Shown: piece by piece, positions 26,356 to 39,624 of the stretch
How the letters are laid out: each line of letters opens with the position of its first letter
Position numbering within the stretch: the stretch's first letter is position 1
Position numbers and translations under genes: made by a program
Notes under the pieces: generated by a model
Told to the model about the DNA's origin: nothing
What the model saw: only the letters and a program-made list of their open reading frames with translations
Database searches by the model: none
Source: DYRB01 sp963845265
GTDB lineage: Bacteria > Pseudomonadota > Gammaproteobacteria > Chromatiales > Chromatiaceae
Assembly: GCA_963845265.1 (NCBI GenBank)
Contig: CAWJRN010000009.1
Coordinates: forward strand, 124,001-188,000
Direction: 5' to 3'
DNA length: 64,000 nucleotides

Positions 26356-27390
26356 ATGATGACGCGGGTTGGTATTGTTGGCGGCACCGGCTACACGGGC
26401 TCCGAACTGATGCGGCTCCTGGCGCGGCACCTTGGGGCCGAGCTCGCGGTTATTACCTCCCGCGCCGATGCGGGCACGGTGGTGGCCGACATGTTCCCGC
26501 ACTTGCGTGGGCGGGTGGGGCTCTCCTTCAGCGAGCCGGATTTGGGGATGCTCGCGGAGTGTGATCTGGTCTTCTTTGCCACGCCGAACGGTACCGCCAT
26601 GAAGATGGTGCCGGATCTGCTGGAGCGAGGGGTCAAGGTGATCGACCTGGCAGCGGACTTTCGCCTCAAGGACCCGGCGCAGTGGCAGCGTTGGTATGGC
26701 ATGCCCCATGCCTGTCCGGAGCTGCTCGCCGAGGCGGTCTATGGCCTGCCCGAGTTGCATCGGGAGCAGATACGAGGGGCGCGCCTGGTCGCCAATCCTG
26801 GTTGTTATCCGACAGCCACAACCCTGGGTCTGCTACCGTTGTTGGAGGCCGGGGTGGTTGATCCTTCTTGGCTGATTGCAGACGTTAAGTCTGGGGTCAG
26901 CGGGGCTGGGCGCAAGGCCGCGGTGGGTATCCTGATGGCCGAGGTAGGGGAGAGTTTCAAGGCATATTCGGTCGCTGGGCATCGGCATCAGCCCGAGATT
27001 TCCCAGAACCTGGCGGTGGCGGCGAAGAGTCCTTTGCGGCTGACCTTCGTCCCCCATCTCGTGCCTATGATCCGCGGCATTGAGGCGACCCTTTATGCGC
27101 GTCTGACCGACCGCGTCTGTGACATCCAGGGGCTGTTCGAGCGGCGCTACGTCGGCGAGGCGTTTGTAGACATCCTCCCGTCGGGCTCCCACCCGGAAAC
27201 CCGCTCGGTGCGTGGGACCAACGTCTGCCGGATTGCAGTCGCAGAGCCCCTTGGGGATGGCGTGGTGGTTGTCCAGTCGGTGATCGATAACCTGGTCAAG
27301 GGGGCCGCTGGTCAGGCGCTCCAGAATATGAACCTCATGTTCGGCTATGCAGAGGCGGCCGGGCTTGAGGATCTTGCCCTATTGCCCTGA
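26356..27390 (+). CDS. argC: N-acetyl-gamma-glutamyl-phosphate reductase
   Basis: 344 residues. It catalyses the NADPH-dependent third step of arginine synthesis. The start at 26356 places the nucleotide-binding motif (VGIVGGTGYTGSELMRLLA) at the N-terminus; the frame stays open upstream but runs over the terminator. The catalytic cysteine lies in 'VANPGCYPTATTLGLLPL', and 'GHRHQPEISQNL' and 'VPHLVPMIRGIEATLYA' are typical of the family. Other arginine genes (argD, argF) lie elsewhere in the window, so the pathway is scattered. Confidence 0.97.
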   Translation: MMTRVGIVGGTGYTGSELMRLLARHLGAELAVITSRADAGTVVADMFPHLRGRVGLSFSEPDLGMLAECDLVFFATPNGTAMKMVPDLLERGVKVIDLAADFRLKDPAQWQRWYGMPHACPELLAEAVYGLPELHREQIRGARLVANPGCYPTATTLGLLPLLEAGVVDPSWLIADVKSGVSGAGRKAAVGILMAEVGESFKAYSVAGHRHQPEISQNLAVAAKSPLRLTFVPHLVPMIRGIEATLYARLTDRVCDIQGLFERRYVGEAFVDILPSGSHPETRSVRGTNVCRIAVAEPLGDGVVVVQSVIDNLVKGAAGQALQNMNLMFGYAEAAGLEDLALLP

Positions 27391-27401
27391 GCCGAGGCCC
27401 A

Positions 27402-28130
27402 GTGAGCGCTCACAGCGAGTTTTCTGAGCGGCGCGGGTCTCGGTTCCGCGGCCTGTGGCTTGGGTTGGTGCTTGGTGCCTTGGTCATCTGCCTCTTGGCC
27501 GCGGCGTTTGGTGGCGGCTTTGTCGTCGGCACGCGCTCGGTCGAGTCCCAAACCGTCGCCGCTATCGAGGCGGAGCGGGTGATGGAGGCGGAGCGCGACG
27601 CCTTGCGGACAGAGTTGGCGAACCTCAAGCAGCAGGGGATCGCCTGCGAGCGGTTCCAGCAGATCGAGCAAGAAAAAGATCGCTCTGCCGTGGATACGCT
27701 CAAGGAGGCCCAGGACGAACGACTCGCCATGGCCAAGGAGATCGCCACATTGAAGCGCCTGATCAAGACCGGCGGTAGTGGCGCGGTCGGGGTGCAGGGC
27801 CTGCGCTTGAGCGCGGGCGACGGGCCGCGGGCGTTCAATTATAGCTTCACCGTCAGTCAGCTCATCGACGATGTCGGTGAGACCTCCGGCGAGATTGCCA
27901 TCAAGGTGTCCGGGAAGCAGGGCGAGAAGGATAAGTCCCTGACGCTCAAGGAGATGGAGGGGTCAGAGCCGACCACGCTGGCCATGCGCTTCGAACACTT
28001 TCAGAATTTCGAGGGGCGTCTGGTGTTGCCTGAGGGTTTCGAACCCCTGAGCCTGAGCGTGGACGTCGAGCCCAAGGGCGACAAATTGATCGCCAGTGGT
28101 CAGACCTTCCCTTGGGCGCTTTCAGAGTGA
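27402..28130 (+). CDS. DUF6776-like membrane-anchored coiled-coil protein
   Basis: 242 residues, GTG start 11 nt after argC. One membrane helix (GLVLGALVICLLAAAFGGGF, about residues 20-40) is followed by a coiled coil of about 80 residues (EAERVMEAERDALRTELANL) and a beta-rich C-terminal domain ('RAFNYSFTVSQLIDD', 'MRFEHFQNFEGRLVLPEGF', 'IASGQTFPWAL'). It matches a family found in gammaproteobacteria next to argC and erpA. The orientation would be cytoplasmic N-terminus with the coiled coil in the periplasm. The function is unknown. Confidence 0.75.
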   Translation: MSAHSEFSERRGSRFRGLWLGLVLGALVICLLAAAFGGGFVVGTRSVESQTVAAIEAERVMEAERDALRTELANLKQQGIACERFQQIEQEKDRSAVDTLKEAQDERLAMAKEIATLKRLIKTGGSGAVGVQGLRLSAGDGPRAFNYSFTVSQLIDDVGETSGEIAIKVSGKQGEKDKSLTLKEMEGSEPTTLAMRFEHFQNFEGRLVLPEGFEPLSLSVDVEPKGDKLIASGQTFPWALSE

Positions 28131-28240
28131 CCGTCCCGCGCGGCTTGGGCGTCACGCCCCGCCCTTGATCGAGCGCGGCGCAATCCCACCTTAAGCAGGT
28201 GATACGTCCTTATATCCCCCCTTATCCATGCAGGTGCCCC

Positions 28241-28591
28241 ATGAATGCAGAAACCCTTGCCGATCCCGAACTGGTCTTCACGACCGCTGCTGCCGCCAAG
28301 GTGTCCGAGCTGATCAAGGAGGAAGGCAACCCGGGACTGATGCTCCGCGTCTATATCCAGGGTGGTGGCTGCTCCGGCTTCCAGTATGGATTCACCTTCG
28401 ACGAGGTGGTCCAGGAAGGAGATGCCGAGGTCGTGACCGACGGCGTCAAGCTGCTCATCGACCCGATGAGTATGCAGTACCTGAGCGGTGCGGAGATCGA
28501 CTACACGGAAGGGCTGCAAGGTGCCCAGTTCGTGATCCGCAATCCCAACGCCTCTACGACTTGCGGGTGCGGTTCTTCCTTCTCTGTCTGA
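28241..28591 (+). CDS. erpA: Iron-sulfur cluster insertion protein ErpA
   Basis: 116 residues, full length. The three conserved cysteines sit in 'YIQGGGCSGFQYGFTFDE' and the terminal 'TTCGCGSSFSV', the classic A-type arrangement. ErpA delivers [4Fe-4S] clusters to enzymes such as those of isoprenoid synthesis. The ATG at 28241 fits the usual family start. It lies 110 bp after the DUF6776 gene and 2.4 kb from the other A-type carrier. Confidence 0.96.
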   Translation: MNAETLADPELVFTTAAAAKVSELIKEEGNPGLMLRVYIQGGGCSGFQYGFTFDEVVQEGDAEVVTDGVKLLIDPMSMQYLSGAEIDYTEGLQGAQFVIRNPNASTTCGCGSSFSV

Positions 28592-28753
28592 GGGCTGCCT
28601 CAGCCTGATCCCTTGGGGGCGCTGAGGTGTTCAGATGGCCGCGACACGACCCGCGCAGCTTACTGCTCAAGCCCCGCCCGACTGACGCCTTTCTGCCCCG
28701 AATCGTCCTGAATCGCTAGTCCGCGGGCGCCATTCAATGGCCCGCTCAAGGGA

Positions 28754-28984
28754 TCACTGGGTCCCGGTTGGGGTCGAACCACGGGGCGGGAGGGTGAGCG
28801 GGATGATGTTGGGGCTAGTCGGGGCGGCGGACGGCGCGATCTCGTGGCTGCCCTCCCGGTCCAGAAAATAGACTGCCGCAGCCCCTGCGATGAGCAGTGC
28901 AACCAGGATCTTCAACCACCCAAGGCGGCGGGGCTGTTTCGGCGCTCCGTAGATATCGCGGCTTCGCAGGTTGTAATCTCTCAT
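28754..28984 (-). CDS. Small single-pass membrane protein
   Basis: 76 residues, start at 28984. A basic N-terminus (MRDYNLRSRDIYGAPKQPRR) is followed by one membrane helix (ILVALLIAGAAAVYFL) and a short Pro/Thr-rich tail. No family is recognised. It sits between erpA and tyrS on the opposite strand. Its codon use and the positive-inside pattern support a real protein, but there is no clear ribosome site. The 160 bp between it and erpA show nothing recognisable. Confidence 0.5.
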   Translation of the reverse strand: MRDYNLRSRDIYGAPKQPRRLGWLKILVALLIAGAAAVYFLDREGSHEIAPSAAPTSPNIIPLTLPPRGSTPTGTQ

Positions 28985-29177
28985 GGCGATACATCTGATT
29001 GGCTGGTGATTGGAATCCGCCGGTCGGCGACGATGCAGTTTAGTCGAGGGCCGGGCACTCGGGGAAGTCGCAAACGCGGACCTTCGCCAGGCTTTACGGT
29101 ACTCTGATTGCATCGAATGGTCGGCGTGCCTCCAGGCACGGGCGACCGCAGCCAGCCTGGGAGGTTATATTCAGTCC

Positions 29178-30377
29178 ATGAGCTCAGTAGAAGAGGCGCT
29201 CTCCGTCATCCGGCGGGGAACCCAAGAGATCCTCGTTGAAGAGGGTCTCGTCAAAAAACTCGCCCAAGGGCGACCGCTACGCATCAAGGCGGGTTTCGAT
29301 CCGACCGCGCCTGATCTCCATGTCGGGCATACCGTCCTCATCAACAAGCTCCGGCAGTTCCAGGACCTTGGTCACGAGGTGCTCTTCCTGATCGGGGATT
29401 TCACCGGCATGATCGGGGACCCGACCGGCAAGAGCGCGACACGCAAGCCGCTGACGAGGGAAGAGGTCCTGGTCAATGCTGCGACGTACGAGCAGCAGAT
29501 CTTCCACATCCTCGACCCCGAGCGCACGCTGGTGGTGTTCAACTCCAGTTGGATGGGTGAGCTGCGGGCGGCGGACCTGATCGGGCTCGCGGCCAAGCAG
29601 ACAGTGGCCCGGATGCTCGAGCGCGACGATTTCTCCAAGCGGTTCAGGGGCGGCCAGCCCATTGCCATACACGAGTTCCTGTATCCCCTGGTGCAGGGCT
29701 ATGACTCCGTCGCCCTGAAGGCCGACGTCGAGTTGGGCGGCACGGACCAAAAATTCAATCTCCTAGTCGGACGCCAGCTCCAAGAGGCCTTTGGCCAGGA
29801 CCCTCAGGTCGTGATCACCGTCCCCATCCTAGAGGGCATGGATGGCGTCCAGAAGATGTCGAAGTCCTTAGGGAACTACATCGCCATCGCCGATCCTCCC
29901 GAGGAGATGTTCGGCAAGGTCATGTCGATCTCCGACGACCTCATGTGGCGTTGGTTCGAGCTGTTGAGTTTCCGGCCTGCAGATGAGATTGCCGCTTGGC
30001 AACGCTCCGTCCTGGAAGGCGCCAATCCGAGAGACATCAAGTTCCGCCTTGGTGAAGAGTTGGTCTCCCGGTTTCATGGGGCCGCGGCTGCAAGGCGCGC
30101 CCAGGAAGGCTTCGTCGCCCGGTTTCAGCGAGGAGCCCTACCCGATGAAATCCCAGAGATCGAGGCTAGGACCGATGGCGCAGGCCTGGCAATTGCCAAC
30201 CTCCTTCGCAATGCGGGCTTGGTGTCCAGTACTTCGGAGGCCATCCGACTGATCGGCCAGGGGGCGGTGCGTATCGATGGCGAGCGTGTCGAGGATACCC
30301 GCCTCCACTGCGTACCCGGGGCGGTCCATGTCTATCAGGTCGGCAAGCGTCGCTTCGCGCGCGTGACGGTGTCGTAG
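29178..30377 (+). CDS. tyrS: Tyrosyl-tRNA synthetase
   Basis: 399 residues, class I synthetase charging tRNA-Tyr. The HIGH-type motif reads HVGHTVLINKL (about residues 45-55) and the second signature is KMSKS in 'DGVQKMSKSLGNYIAI'. An S4 RNA-binding domain closes the protein ('SEAIRLIGQGAVRIDGERV'). The ATG at 29178 is chosen by family length. The frame runs upstream without a good start. It ends 79 bp before the first rRNA promoter. Confidence 0.97.
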   Translation: MSSVEEALSVIRRGTQEILVEEGLVKKLAQGRPLRIKAGFDPTAPDLHVGHTVLINKLRQFQDLGHEVLFLIGDFTGMIGDPTGKSATRKPLTREEVLVNAATYEQQIFHILDPERTLVVFNSSWMGELRAADLIGLAAKQTVARMLERDDFSKRFRGGQPIAIHEFLYPLVQGYDSVALKADVELGGTDQKFNLLVGRQLQEAFGQDPQVVITVPILEGMDGVQKMSKSLGNYIAIADPPEEMFGKVMSISDDLMWRWFELLSFRPADEIAAWQRSVLEGANPRDIKFRLGEELVSRFHGAAAARRAQEGFVARFQRGALPDEIPEIEARTDGAGLAIANLLRNAGLVSSTSEAIRLIGQGAVRIDGERVEDTRLHCVPGAVHVYQVGKRRFARVTVS

Positions 30378-30456
30378 GAACCTATTGATTCATAAATATG
30401 TTCGTGCAGGCAGGCGACGCCTGAGCAGAAAGCTTCCAAAAAGATGTGAAGTTTCG

Positions 30457-30484
30457 TTGACGCCAGAAAATTTCCCGGTATAGT
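30457..30484 (+). promoter_or_regulatory. rRNA operon promoter P1
   Basis: TTGACG, a 16-bp spacer and TATAGT, followed by a GC-rich discriminator (GGCCGC), the pattern associated with growth-rate and stringent control. The upstream A-rich stretch (CCAAAAAGATGTGAAG) could act as an UP element. Confidence 0.75.
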
Positions 30485-30548
30485 GGCCGCTCCTTCGCAG
30501 CACAGCAGGCAGACGCCGGCAGGTGCGGCGAAGGAGAGGAAGTGGAGC

Positions 30549-30576
30549 TTGACGCCGCCGGCTGAGTCGGTAGAAT
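30549..30576 (+). promoter_or_regulatory. rRNA operon promoter P2
   Basis: A second TTGACG with a 16-bp spacer to TAGAAT, 92 bp downstream of P1. Tandem rRNA promoters are usual in gammaproteobacteria. Confidence 0.65.
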
Positions 30577-30607
30577 GGTCGGCTCAGCTGGAGAGAGGCC
30601 AGCAGCA

Positions 30608-30620
30608 GTTCTTTAACAAT
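30608..30620 (+). promoter_or_regulatory. rRNA leader boxA antitermination site
   Basis: GTTCTTTAACAAT matches the leader boxA bound by Nus factors. A matching boxA is in the 16S-23S spacer. Confidence 0.75.
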
Positions 30621-30623
30621 TCG

Positions 30624-30649
30624 TTCAGGTAACTTGTGTGGGTGCTCCG
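30624..30649 (+). other. 16S processing stem, 5' arm
   Basis: The 26 nt starting TTCAGGTAACTTGTGTGGG pair with 32307-32332 with one G-U position. This long helix flanks 16S and is the expected RNase III cleavage site. Confidence 0.85.
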
Positions 30650-30746
30650 TCGTGCCGAAAGGCTCGAAGCATAATCGACGGAGTACCTTCTAAGTGAAGA
30701 TACCCTGTCGAGCAAGGAATAAGTCACTTCGGTGACTGCAAGAAAT

Positions 30747-32283
<1,537 letters not shown>

Positions 32284-32306
32284 AAACGACGAGTCCTTAG
32301 GGGCGT

Positions 32307-32332
32307 CGGAGTACCCACACAAGTTACCTGAA
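32307..32332 (+). other. 16S processing stem, 3' arm
   Basis: CGGAGTACCCACACAAGTTA onward is complementary to the leader at 30624-30649, closing the 16S precursor helix. Confidence 0.85.
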
Positions 32333-32365
32333 TGAAGGGCCTACGGCCCGTAAAAAAAGCCCATT

Positions 32366-32442
<77 letters not shown>

Positions 32443-32485
32443 ACACGTCGGCGTGGTCCGGGTGCAGCGCACAGAGAAGCTGATC

Positions 32486-32561
32486 GGGGCCATAGCTCAG
32501 CTGGGAGAGCGCCTGCCTTGCACGCAGGAGGTCGGGAGTTCGATCCTCCCTGGCTCCACCA
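32486..32561 (+). tRNA. alaT: tRNA-Ala (TGC anticodon)
   Basis: 76 nt including an encoded CCA. The acceptor stem is GGGGCCA/TGGCTCC with one G-U pair, and the anticodon loop CTTGCAC gives TGC at 32519-32521. It is the second spacer tRNA. Confidence 0.98.
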
Positions 32562-32646
32562 AATGCAGTGACGACACGCAAGTTGGGTGTTAAGCGCTCA
32601 AGGCTCGTTGGAGTCTTGAGCGCTTCGCATCGGTGCGAAGTGGCTA

Positions 32647-32660
32647 GTTCTTTAAAAATT
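32647..32660 (+). promoter_or_regulatory. Spacer boxA before 23S
   Basis: GTTCTTTAAAAATT resembles the leader boxA and lies just upstream of the 23S processing stem, the usual position. Confidence 0.65.
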
Positions 32661-32673
32661 AGGTTAGATCGCG
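32659..32673 (+). other. 23S processing stem, 5' arm
   Basis: TTAGGTTAGATCGCG pairs with CGCGATCTAACCGAA at 35685-35699 with one mismatch, outside the terminal 23S helix (GGTCAAG/CTTGACC). Confidence 0.7.
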
Positions 32674-32754
32674 AAAGACGCATGCTAGACGCGAGTCTAG
32701 TGAAAGATGCGTGACCAATGTCAGCATGTGACTCCAAAGTCTTTGGGGTTATAT

Positions 32755-35641
<2,887 letters not shown>

Positions 35642-35738
35642 ATAACACCCAAACGCTTTGGGTGGGTCACGTATCCCGCGCCAACGCGATCTAACCGAAT
35701 GCTGTCCAGGCTGCCCGCAAGGGCGCCGGACCACCGTT

Positions 35739-35857
35739 TTCCTGGCGGCCACAGAGCATTGGAACCACCTGATCCCATCCCGAACTCAGAAGTGAAACGA
35801 TGCATCGCCGATGATAGTGTGGGGTTTCCCCATGCGAAAGTAGGTCACCGCCAGGGC
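35739..35857 (+). rRNA. rrf: 5S ribosomal RNA
   Basis: The terminal helix CCTGGCGG / CCGCCAGG encloses the conserved CCGAACTCAGAAGTGAAACG segment; about 117-119 nt, with ends uncertain by a few bases. Confidence 0.95.
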
Positions 35858-35867
35858 CTTATTCCAA

Positions 35868-35898
35868 AACCCACGTCGATTGACGTGGGTTTTTTTTT
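35868..35898 (+). terminator. Rho-independent terminator of the rRNA operon
   Basis: 10-bp stem AACCCACGTC / GACGTGGGTT with a GATT loop and a run of nine T, 10 nt after 5S. Confidence 0.95.
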
Positions 35899-35936
35899 GC
35901 CGCGAGCTTTTCGATCTCGCATCTGCCGCGGCGCGG

Positions 35937-35964
35937 TTAGGCGGGTGCTTGGGTCCGCTATAAT
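35937..35964 (+). promoter_or_regulatory. Probable sigma-70 promoter of ilvD
   Basis: A perfect TATAAT (35959-35964) with a weak TTAGGC box 16 bp upstream, 51 bp before the ilvD start. Confidence 0.6.
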
Positions 35965-36015
35965 CGCGTAGCTCTTTGCCCGTTCCTTGGTAGGTTTTGA
36001 TCATCGGAGACCGTT

Positions 36016-37869
36016 ATGCCCCAGTACCGCTCTCGCACGACGACCCACGGACGCAACATGGCCGGAGCCCGCGCCTTGTGGCGGGCGACTGGGATGACGG
36101 ATGGCGACTTCGACAAGCCCATCGTCGCGGTTGCGAACTCCTTCACCCAGTTTGTGCCGGGTCACGTCCACCTGAAAGATATGGGTCAATTGGTGGCCCG
36201 GGAGATCGAGGCGGCGGGGGGCGTAGCCAAGGAGTTCAACACCATCGCAGTGGATGATGGGATCGCGATGGGCCACGGCGGCATGCTCTATTCCCTGCCG
36301 TCCCGGGACATCATTGCGGACTCGGTGGAGTACATGGTCAATGCCCACTGCGCGGACGCGTTGGTCTGCATCTCCAATTGCGACAAGATCACGCCCGGGA
36401 TGTTGATGGCTGCGCTGCGGCTGAATATCCCCACCGTGTTTGTCTCCGGTGGACCTATGGAGGCAGGAAAGGTGCGTCTTGGGGAGCGAGGTGATCTAAA
36501 GCTCGATCTGGTGGATGCTATGGTTTCGGCGGCGGACCCCAGGGAGTCCGATGCGGATGTTGCGGCGATCGAACGGTCCGCTTGTCCGACCTGTGGGTCC
36601 TGTTCAGGGATGTTCACGGCCAATTCCATGAATTGCCTGACGGAAGCTCTTGGCTTGAGCCTACCTGGCAATGGTTCCCTCCTGGCGACCCATGCCGCGC
36701 GCAGGGATTTGTTCCTGGAAGCCGGGCGTCTGGTGGTGGATCTCGCTCGGCGGTGGTACGAAGGCGACGACGCTCGGGTATTGCCGCGGAGCGTTGCGTC
36801 CTTCGAGGCATTCGAAAATGCCATGAGCCTCGATATCGCGATGGGTGGGTCGACGAATACAGTTCTACACCTATTGGCCGCGGCGCATGAGGCGGGTGTG
36901 AACTTCACCATGGCCGACATGGATCGGCTTAGCCGGCGCGTTCCGAACCTCTGTAAGGTTGCGCCGGCGACTCAGGCCTACCATATGGAGGATGTGCACC
37001 GCGCGGGCGGAGTGATGGCCATCCTAGGGGAGCTGGATCGGGCGGGGCTCATCCACCGCTCGGCATGCACGGTGCATAGCGCAACCCTCGGCGAGGGACT
37101 GGCACGCTGGGATATTGCGGGTGCCGGCGCCGATGATGCGGCAAAACAGCGTTTTCTTGCCGCACCTGGCGGGGTCCCCACCCAGGTTGCCTTCAGCCAG
37201 TCTCGTCAGTGGCCTGACCTTGACCTTGATCGCGCCGGCGGTTGCATTCGTGACCTCGCACACGCCTATAGCCACGACGGCGGTCTGGCCGTGTTGTTTG
37301 GCAATTTGGCGGAGGACGGATGCATCGTCAAGACGGCCGGCGTCGATGCGGCCAACTTGGTTTTCACCGGGCCGGCGCGGATCTTCGAGAGCCAGGATGC
37401 GGCGGTCGCAGCCATTCTGGGGGACCGTGTCGCGGCAGGGGACGTGATCTTGATTCGCTACGAAGGTCCGAAGGGTGGGCCTGGGATGCAGGAGATGCTC
37501 TACCCGACCAGCTACCTCAAGTCGAAAGGCCTGGGCAAGCAGTGTGCGTTGATTACGGATGGGCGCTTCTCGGGTGGTACTTCCGGGCTCTCCATCGGCC
37601 ATATCTCACCGGAGGCCGCGGAGGGCGGATTGGTTGCCCTGGTCGAGGAGGGGGACAAGATTGCCATCGACATCCCCGCGCGCAGCATCGGGCTGATGGT
37701 GGACGCAGAAACCCTGGCTGGACGGCGCGAGGCCATGGAGCAGCGCGGAGCCTCAGCCTGGAAGCCGCTTGAGCGGGATCGAGACGTATCGGTTGCGCTG
37801 CAAGCCTATGCGGCCCTCACCACCAGCGCGGCCCGAGGGGCGGTGCGAGACCTGTCCCAACTCCGATAG
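36016..37869 (+). CDS. ilvD: Dihydroxy-acid dehydratase
   Basis: 617 residues, the usual long IlvD form. It dehydrates dihydroxy acids in valine, isoleucine and leucine synthesis using an Fe-S cluster. Cluster cysteines lie in 'ISNCDKITPGM' and 'CPTCGSCSGMFTANSMNCL', and the C-terminal 'TDGRFSGGTSGLSIGHISPE' motif is intact. The start follows GGAGACCG. It is the first gene after the rRNA operon and is isolated from other branched-chain genes. Confidence 0.97.
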   Translation: MPQYRSRTTTHGRNMAGARALWRATGMTDGDFDKPIVAVANSFTQFVPGHVHLKDMGQLVAREIEAAGGVAKEFNTIAVDDGIAMGHGGMLYSLPSRDIIADSVEYMVNAHCADALVCISNCDKITPGMLMAALRLNIPTVFVSGGPMEAGKVRLGERGDLKLDLVDAMVSAADPRESDADVAAIERSACPTCGSCSGMFTANSMNCLTEALGLSLPGNGSLLATHAARRDLFLEAGRLVVDLARRWYEGDDARVLPRSVASFEAFENAMSLDIAMGGSTNTVLHLLAAAHEAGVNFTMADMDRLSRRVPNLCKVAPATQAYHMEDVHRAGGVMAILGELDRAGLIHRSACTVHSATLGEGLARWDIAGAGADDAAKQRFLAAPGGVPTQVAFSQSRQWPDLDLDRAGGCIRDLAHAYSHDGGLAVLFGNLAEDGCIVKTAGVDAANLVFTGPARIFESQDAAVAAILGDRVAAGDVILIRYEGPKGGPGMQEMLYPTSYLKSKGLGKQCALITDGRFSGGTSGLSIGHISPEAAEGGLVALVEEGDKIAIDIPARSIGLMVDAETLAGRREAMEQRGASAWKPLERDRDVSVALQAYAALTTSAARGAVRDLSQLR

Positions 37870-37896
37870 GCTGGGCGGCGGCGACTGAGCCTGGGT

Positions 37897-38565
37897 TCAG
37901 AGGGACCCCCAGGAGCTCTTGCGACGACGGAAGTGCAGATTCGGGAGGATCAGGCCGATGAGAATGCCCCCGCCCACGACTGCGCTGCCGATCAGGAACC
38001 AGCGCTGATTGGTTTGCAAGCTGAGGTCGCGATTCTGCTGTTCCAGCTCTGCGGTCTGCCGGGTCAGCTCGGCCACACGTTTGCGCAGTTCGGCCCGATC
38101 TCTGGTCACCTCGACCACGTTCGCTGAGGCCGAGCGCAAGGACGCCAATTCCTGCTGCAGAAGGTCGCGGTCATGGGTCAGTTCTCTGTGTGCCGCGGTC
38201 AGGGTTTGGTGTTCCGCCTGTAGCCCAGAGAGCTTCGATGCGAGTGCGTCGGGGGCCTGCTGCAGCTCCGCGAGCTTCGCCTCCATAGCCGTCAGGCTGT
38301 CCCGTGCAGCGGCGTCGGCTTGCAGCTCGGTTGTAGCCACATAGCCGACGAGTCCGTCCTCGGTGCGCACCTTGGTGTAACCACTGTTGCCGGCCCCGCC
38401 GATGACGTCGAGCTTGGCGCCGCTGGGCAGCATGCGGGCAATCTTGTACCTGGTGCTCTCCCCCTTGCGCAAGGGGACGCTGCATTGGTCTGTGATGAAG
38501 CGGGTGTCGGCCTGGGCATAGCTCAGGGCGCTGAGGCAGATAAGGAGCAAGGATAGGCGTCTCAC
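37897..38565 (-). CDS. TIGR04211-type SH3 membrane protein
   Basis: 222 residues, like E. coli YgiM. A signal peptide (MRRLSLLLICLSALSYAQA) is followed by a bacterial SH3 domain ('LRKGESTRYKIARMLPSGAKL', residues 30-95 or so), a coiled coil of about 90 residues and a C-terminal membrane helix (FLIGSAVVGGGILIGLIL) with a basic end (FRRRK). It is probably an inner-membrane protein with the SH3 domain in the periplasm, perhaps binding the cell wall. It is convergent with ilvD. Confidence 0.85.
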   Translation of the reverse strand: MRRLSLLLICLSALSYAQADTRFITDQCSVPLRKGESTRYKIARMLPSGAKLDVIGGAGNSGYTKVRTEDGLVGYVATTELQADAAARDSLTAMEAKLAELQQAPDALASKLSGLQAEHQTLTAAHRELTHDRDLLQQELASLRSASANVVEVTRDRAELRKRVAELTRQTAELEQQNRDLSLQTNQRWFLIGSAVVGGGILIGLILPNLHFRRRKSSWGSL

Positions 38566-38693
38566 ATCGGACCTCGGTGGCGTTTGTATTGGTTGAATCG
38601 CCCTGAGATGGCGTCGGACCTGGGTGATCGCCCGGCTGCGCTACGCGGTGACGTTCCAGATCGGGGTAAGGGTGCGTGGCTTAGGTAATCGCC

Positions 38694-39620
38694 TTAAGCC
38701 GGGGGAACCAACAGTAATTCGAGCAGGGCCTTTTGTGCATGCAGGCGGTTCTCCGCCTCGTCCCAGACCACGGACTGTGGGCCATCGATGACGGTGGCAG
38801 TGACCTCTTCATCGCGATGGGCGGGCAGACAATGCATGAAGAGTGCTTGCTTGGTCGCCACGGCCATGATCGCCTCGTTGACCTGATAGTTCGCAAACGC
38901 CAGAGCACGCTGCCGCTGTTCTTCTTCTTGACCCATGCTGGCCCAGACATCGGTGACGACCAAGTCGGCTCCGTCGGCCGCTGCGCGAGGGTCACGGACA
39001 ATCGTGCAGCGTTCGCCTGCCTCGGCCAGGAGCGACGCCTTCGGTTCATACCCTTTTGGGCAGGCGATGCGTAGCTGAAACTCGAACACCCGCGCCGCGT
39101 TGATATAGGAGGCGCAGACATTGTTGCCGTCGCCGATCCAGGCCACCGTACGGCCGCGGATGTCGCCGCGGTGTTCCTGATAGGTCTGCATGTCCGCCAG
39201 CAACTGACAGGGGTGATTGAGGTCCGATAGCCCGTTGATCACCGGTACCTGGGAGCGTGCAGCAAAGCGTTCCAGGGTCTCGTGCTCAAAGGTTCGAATC
39301 ATGACCGCATCCACCATGCGCGAGAGCACCCGAGCAGTGTCCTCGACAGGCTCGCCGCGCCCCAGTTGGCTATCCCTGGGCGATAGGAAGAGGGCGTGTC
39401 CGCCGAACTGCACCATGCCGGTCTCGAACGAGACCCGGGTGCGGGTGGATGCCTTCTCGAAAATCATCGCCAGGGTGCGGTGGCGCAGCGGCCGATAGTC
39501 GGTACCGGCGCGCAGCATTGCCTTGAGCTCGATGGCCCGCGCCACCAAGGCGCGCGCCTCCTCTGGGCTGAGGTCCAAGAGGGACAGAAAGTGGCGTGGT
39601 TGGCCGACGGGTGGCTCCAT
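38694..39620 (-). CDS. argF: Ornithine carbamoyltransferase
   Basis: 308 residues from the ATG at 39620 (MEPPVGQPRHFLSLLDLSPE). It makes citrulline from ornithine and carbamoyl phosphate. Family motifs are 'EKASTRTRVSFETGM' (carbamoyl-phosphate site STRTR), 'LNHPCQLLADMQT', 'IGDGNNVCASYINAA' and 'FMHCLPAHRDEEVT'. It starts 4 nt after argD, so the two form an operon. The frame extends upstream into argD, but the chosen start fits the family. Confidence 0.97.
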   Translation of the reverse strand: MEPPVGQPRHFLSLLDLSPEEARALVARAIELKAMLRAGTDYRPLRHRTLAMIFEKASTRTRVSFETGMVQFGGHALFLSPRDSQLGRGEPVEDTARVLSRMVDAVMIRTFEHETLERFAARSQVPVINGLSDLNHPCQLLADMQTYQEHRGDIRGRTVAWIGDGNNVCASYINAARVFEFQLRIACPKGYEPKASLLAEAGERCTIVRDPRAAADGADLVVTDVWASMGQEEEQRQRALAFANYQVNEAIMAVATKQALFMHCLPAHRDEEVTATVIDGPQSVVWDEAENRLHAQKALLELLLVPPA

Positions 39621-39624
39621 CGTC